NCBI GenBank assembly: GCA_026709725.1
Contig: JAPOSK010000531.1
Location: 1-8,471, forward strand
DNA length: 8,471 bases
Source: Paracoccaceae bacterium
GTDB lineage: Bacteria; Pseudomonadota; Alphaproteobacteria; Rhodobacterales; Rhodobacteraceae
Direction of reading: 5' to 3'
Of this stretch, positions 6,675 to 8,471 are shown piece after piece (the stretch's first letter is position 1; every line of letters begins with the position of its first letter). The translations under genes and the position numbers were made by a program. The notes below the pieces were generated by a model, which searched no databases, was not told the DNA's origin, and worked only from the letters and a program-made list of their open reading frames with translations.

Positions 6675-8042
6675 TCAGGCTGCCGTCTCGATGTCCTCAT
6701 ACGCGTTCCGCTTCACCGACTGACAGATCACCTCTGAGATGGACCTGATTTCATCGGTATCATTGCCTTCCACCATGACCCTGATCAGGGGTTCGGTGCC
6801 GGATTGCCTGACCAGAACCCGCCCCCGTCTGCCAAGCTTATTGGCCATATCCGCAATACATGCCTTGACTGATGGGCTTGCCAGCGCAACGGCGCCCGCC
6901 TCCACATGCAGGTTCCTCACAATCTGTGGTACAGGTTCGAACTGGTCGGCGATTTCGCTGGCCCTGCCTCCTGTTTCAACCATGACCCGGATGAACTGCA
7001 GGGCGGCAATGAGCCCGTCTCCTGTCGTCGAATGCTCGGCCATAATGATATGACCGGACTGTTCACCCCCGAGCACATAGCCGTGCTCCTGCATCATTTC
7101 CACGATATGCCTGTCACCGACAGATGTCCTCAGGGTTTTGATGCCATGATCATTCAGCATGCGCTCAAGACCAAGATTCGACATAACAGTCATGACAACC
7201 GTATTGTCGGTCAATTCATCTGCTTCCGCCATGTGCTTGGCGAGCAGGGCAAGAATCTGATCCCCGCAGGCCACCCTGCCGGTCTCATCAATAATCAGGA
7301 CCCGGTCAGCATCCCCATCAAGACAAATTCCGATATCAGCCCGTGTTTCTTTGACCCGATCAATTGCTGCCTGCGGATCGGTCGATCCACAGTTTTCGTT
7401 GATGTTGTAGCCATCCGGTTCGACACCAACAGGGATGACATCGGCACCCAGCTCCCAGAGCACATCGGGTGCCACCCGGTAGCCGGCTCCATTGGCGCAA
7501 TCGACCACAATACGCAGCCCATCCATACGCAAATGTCGTGGCAGTGTCGTCTTGGCATACTCGACATAGCGACTTTGACCACCACTGACCCGCATCGCCC
7601 GACCAATCGCCCTTGGTGGCACAAGTTCGGGTCCCTTGCGCAGGAGAGTCTCAATCTCGGCTTCTGTCCTGCGAGTCAGCTTATAGCCATCAGGGCCAAA
7701 AAACTTGATGCCATTGTCATTGTGCGGATTGTGAGATGCTGTGATCATGACACCAAGATCTGCCCGCATCGAGCGGGTGAGCAGACCCACCGCGGGCGTC
7801 GGCACCGGACCAAGCAGATGCACATTCATGCCAGTTGCCGTCAACCCGGCCGTCAGGGCATTCTCAATCATGTAGCATGAACGACGGGTGTCCTTGCCGA
7901 TCACCACGCGATGCTTGTTGGCGTCATCCCGATGGAACCGGTTGCCGGCTGCCATTCCAATGCGCAACGCACACTCAGCCGTCATGGGGTGGGAATTGGC
8001 CGTACCCCGAATGCCGTCAGTACCGAAGTAGGATTCTGTCAT
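6675..8042 (-). CDS. glmM: Phosphoglucosamine mutase
   Basis: GlmM interconverts glucosamine-6-phosphate and glucosamine-1-phosphate, the step before UDP-GlcNAc used for peptidoglycan and lipopolysaccharide. The 455-residue protein has all four domains of the alpha-D-phosphohexomutase family: N-terminal FGTDGIRG (6-13); catalytic TASHNP (101-106), with Ser103 as the phosphorylated serine; the metal loop DGDADR (242-247); the sugar loop GEQSGH (326-331); and the phosphate-binding RQSGTEP (412-418). An in-frame start at 8066 exists. I chose the ATG at 8042 because MTESYFGTDGIRG is the normal family beginning and AGGGG lies six bases upstream. Alphaproteobacterial glmM often follows folP or ftsH. 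Here the upstream neighbour is instead a broken cell-wall hydrolase about 200 nt away. Confidence 0.97.
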   Translation of the reverse strand: MTESYFGTDGIRGTANSHPMTAECALRIGMAAGNRFHRDDANKHRVVIGKDTRRSCYMIENALTAGLTATGMNVHLLGPVPTPAVGLLTRSMRADLGVMITASHNPHNDNGIKFFGPDGYKLTRRTEAEIETLLRKGPELVPPRAIGRAMRVSGGQSRYVEYAKTTLPRHLRMDGLRIVVDCANGAGYRVAPDVLWELGADVIPVGVEPDGYNINENCGSTDPQAAIDRVKETRADIGICLDGDADRVLIIDETGRVACGDQILALLAKHMAEADELTDNTVVMTVMSNLGLERMLNDHGIKTLRTSVGDRHIVEMMQEHGYVLGGEQSGHIIMAEHSTTGDGLIAALQFIRVMVETGGRASEIADQFEPVPQIVRNLHVEAGAVALASPSVKACIADMANKLGRRGRVLVRQSGTEPLIRVMVEGNDTDEIRSISEVICQSVKRNAYEDIETAA

Positions 8043-8105
8043 CAACTGCCCCTGCCAGACCGTCACTCATTTTTGCCAATGGCATGGCTTCAGTGCAAGT
8101 CATGC

Positions 8106-8141
8106 GAAATGAACGTGTCTGAATTTCTGTTTCATTTCTGT
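8106..8141. repeat. Overlapping inverted and direct repeats upstream of glmM
   Basis: GAAATGAA (8106-8113) and TTCATTTC (8131-8138) are perfect 8-bp inverted arms 17 bases apart. Overlapping this, ATTTCTGT occurs twice in direct orientation (8123-8130 and 8134-8141, 11-bp period, one helical turn). The cluster lies 64-100 bases before the glmM start, where an activator or repressor could bind. The AT-rich stem could also form in the leader RNA. Confidence 0.3.
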
Positions 8142-8244
8142 TCAGATCGACACAGGCAACGCCCCATCAGGACATTGCCGCCCGGGCCTCTGCCGGTTTG
8201 CATACCGGATGCAGGCAGGTTCGGGCGTTCGGTCCCTGTCACGG

Positions 8245-8436
8245 TCAGATCTTGTAGAAAATATGGCTGCCGATACGGGTCGTCCGTTTGCTGCTGTCGG
8301 CCCAGTCCGGCCTGACATTCACCGTGTGGTAGTGTGTGGCGCCCTTTGTCTTGTCAACTCTGTTACCGCTGGCCAGAATCTCAGAGGAAAGTCTTCCGAT
8401 CTCGTAATAAACCAGCCTATTCGGGATGGTCCGGCG
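8245..8436 (-). pseudogene. C-terminal fragment of a SleB-type cell-wall hydrolase, interrupted
   Basis: Reading on the minus strand from 8436 to a TGA at 8245-8247 gives 63 residues. The last 33 (GATHYH...VRPDWA...RIGSHIFYKI) match the conserved end of SleB/Hydrolase_2 peptidoglycan hydrolases (lytic transglycosylase-like, originally spore cortex-lytic). An in-frame TAG lies at 8437-8439 and no start codon follows it, so the piece cannot be translated as a normal gene. A neighbouring frame around 8415-8460 reads HNPQWPEALA, which resembles the segment that should precede this end. That suggests a frameshift as well. The catalytic N-terminal half would lie beyond the window. Most likely a decayed hydrolase gene; a sequencing error at the edge could also produce this. 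Confidence 0.6.
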
Positions 8437-8471
8437 CTAGCGCTTCGGGCCACTGCGGATTATGCTACATA

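Noticed and set aside
6906..7880. Plus-strand 324-codon open frame opposite glmM
   Set aside because: Lies wholly antisense to glmM, whose catalytic motifs are all intact. The antisense product resembles no family.
8069..8098. TTGCAC and AAAAAT hexamers, 18 bases apart, as a glmM promoter on the minus strand
   Set aside because: The -10 match is poor and the spacing had to be stretched to obtain it, so it is not better than chance.

Overview
The window reads as an alphaproteobacterial chromosome segment. The cytochrome oxidase subunit I resembles the Paracoccus/Rhodobacter aa3 enzyme from its N-terminus to its C-terminal tail. The UbiH-family hydroxylase carries an EAAH...PPIGAQG signature that I associate with alphaproteobacterial members of that family. 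I cannot name a genus.

Layout. (a) 1-46 is a short AT-rich tail. (b) 47-1002, minus strand, is a compact two-gene toxin-antitoxin-like operon: a 96-aa UPF0175-like antitoxin candidate, then a 202-aa PIN-domain protein. The genes overlap by ATGA. A readable promoter (TTGCCA-N17-TATCAC) has an inverted repeat lying across its -10 box. (c) 1053-1238, minus strand, is the C-terminal LysM-like end of a gene whose upstream part is missing, followed by a 13-bp perfect hairpin. (d) 1239-1924 is about 690 nt with no gene I can support, containing several small inverted and direct repeats. (e) 1925-3601, plus strand, is an intact ctaD standing alone, without ctaC/ctaB/ctaG/ctaE. (f) 3747-8042, minus strand, is a run of housekeeping genes in transcription order glmM, ubiH-family, ilvC, yqeY-like. 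glmM and the ubiH-family gene are 23 nt apart and probably co-transcribed. ilvC has its own 122-nt leader with a three-copy TGACCTG motif. (g) 8245-8471, minus strand, is the C-terminal end of a SleB-type cell-wall hydrolase, interrupted by a stop codon.

How the genes relate. GlmM (peptidoglycan/LPS precursor), the UbiH-family enzyme (ubiquinone), IlvC (branched-chain amino acids) and CtaD (terminal respiration) are core metabolism. They share no single pathway beyond the ubiquinone-to-oxidase link. The left quarter (roughly 60-1800) is visibly richer in G+C and holds the toxin-antitoxin pair and gene debris, so it looks like accessory DNA beside core genes. I found no CRISPR array, tRNA, rRNA, transposase or integrase. 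The nearest thing to an under-described system is the PIN/antitoxin pair with its apparent autoregulatory operator. It looks like a variant of a known type II arrangement rather than something entirely new.
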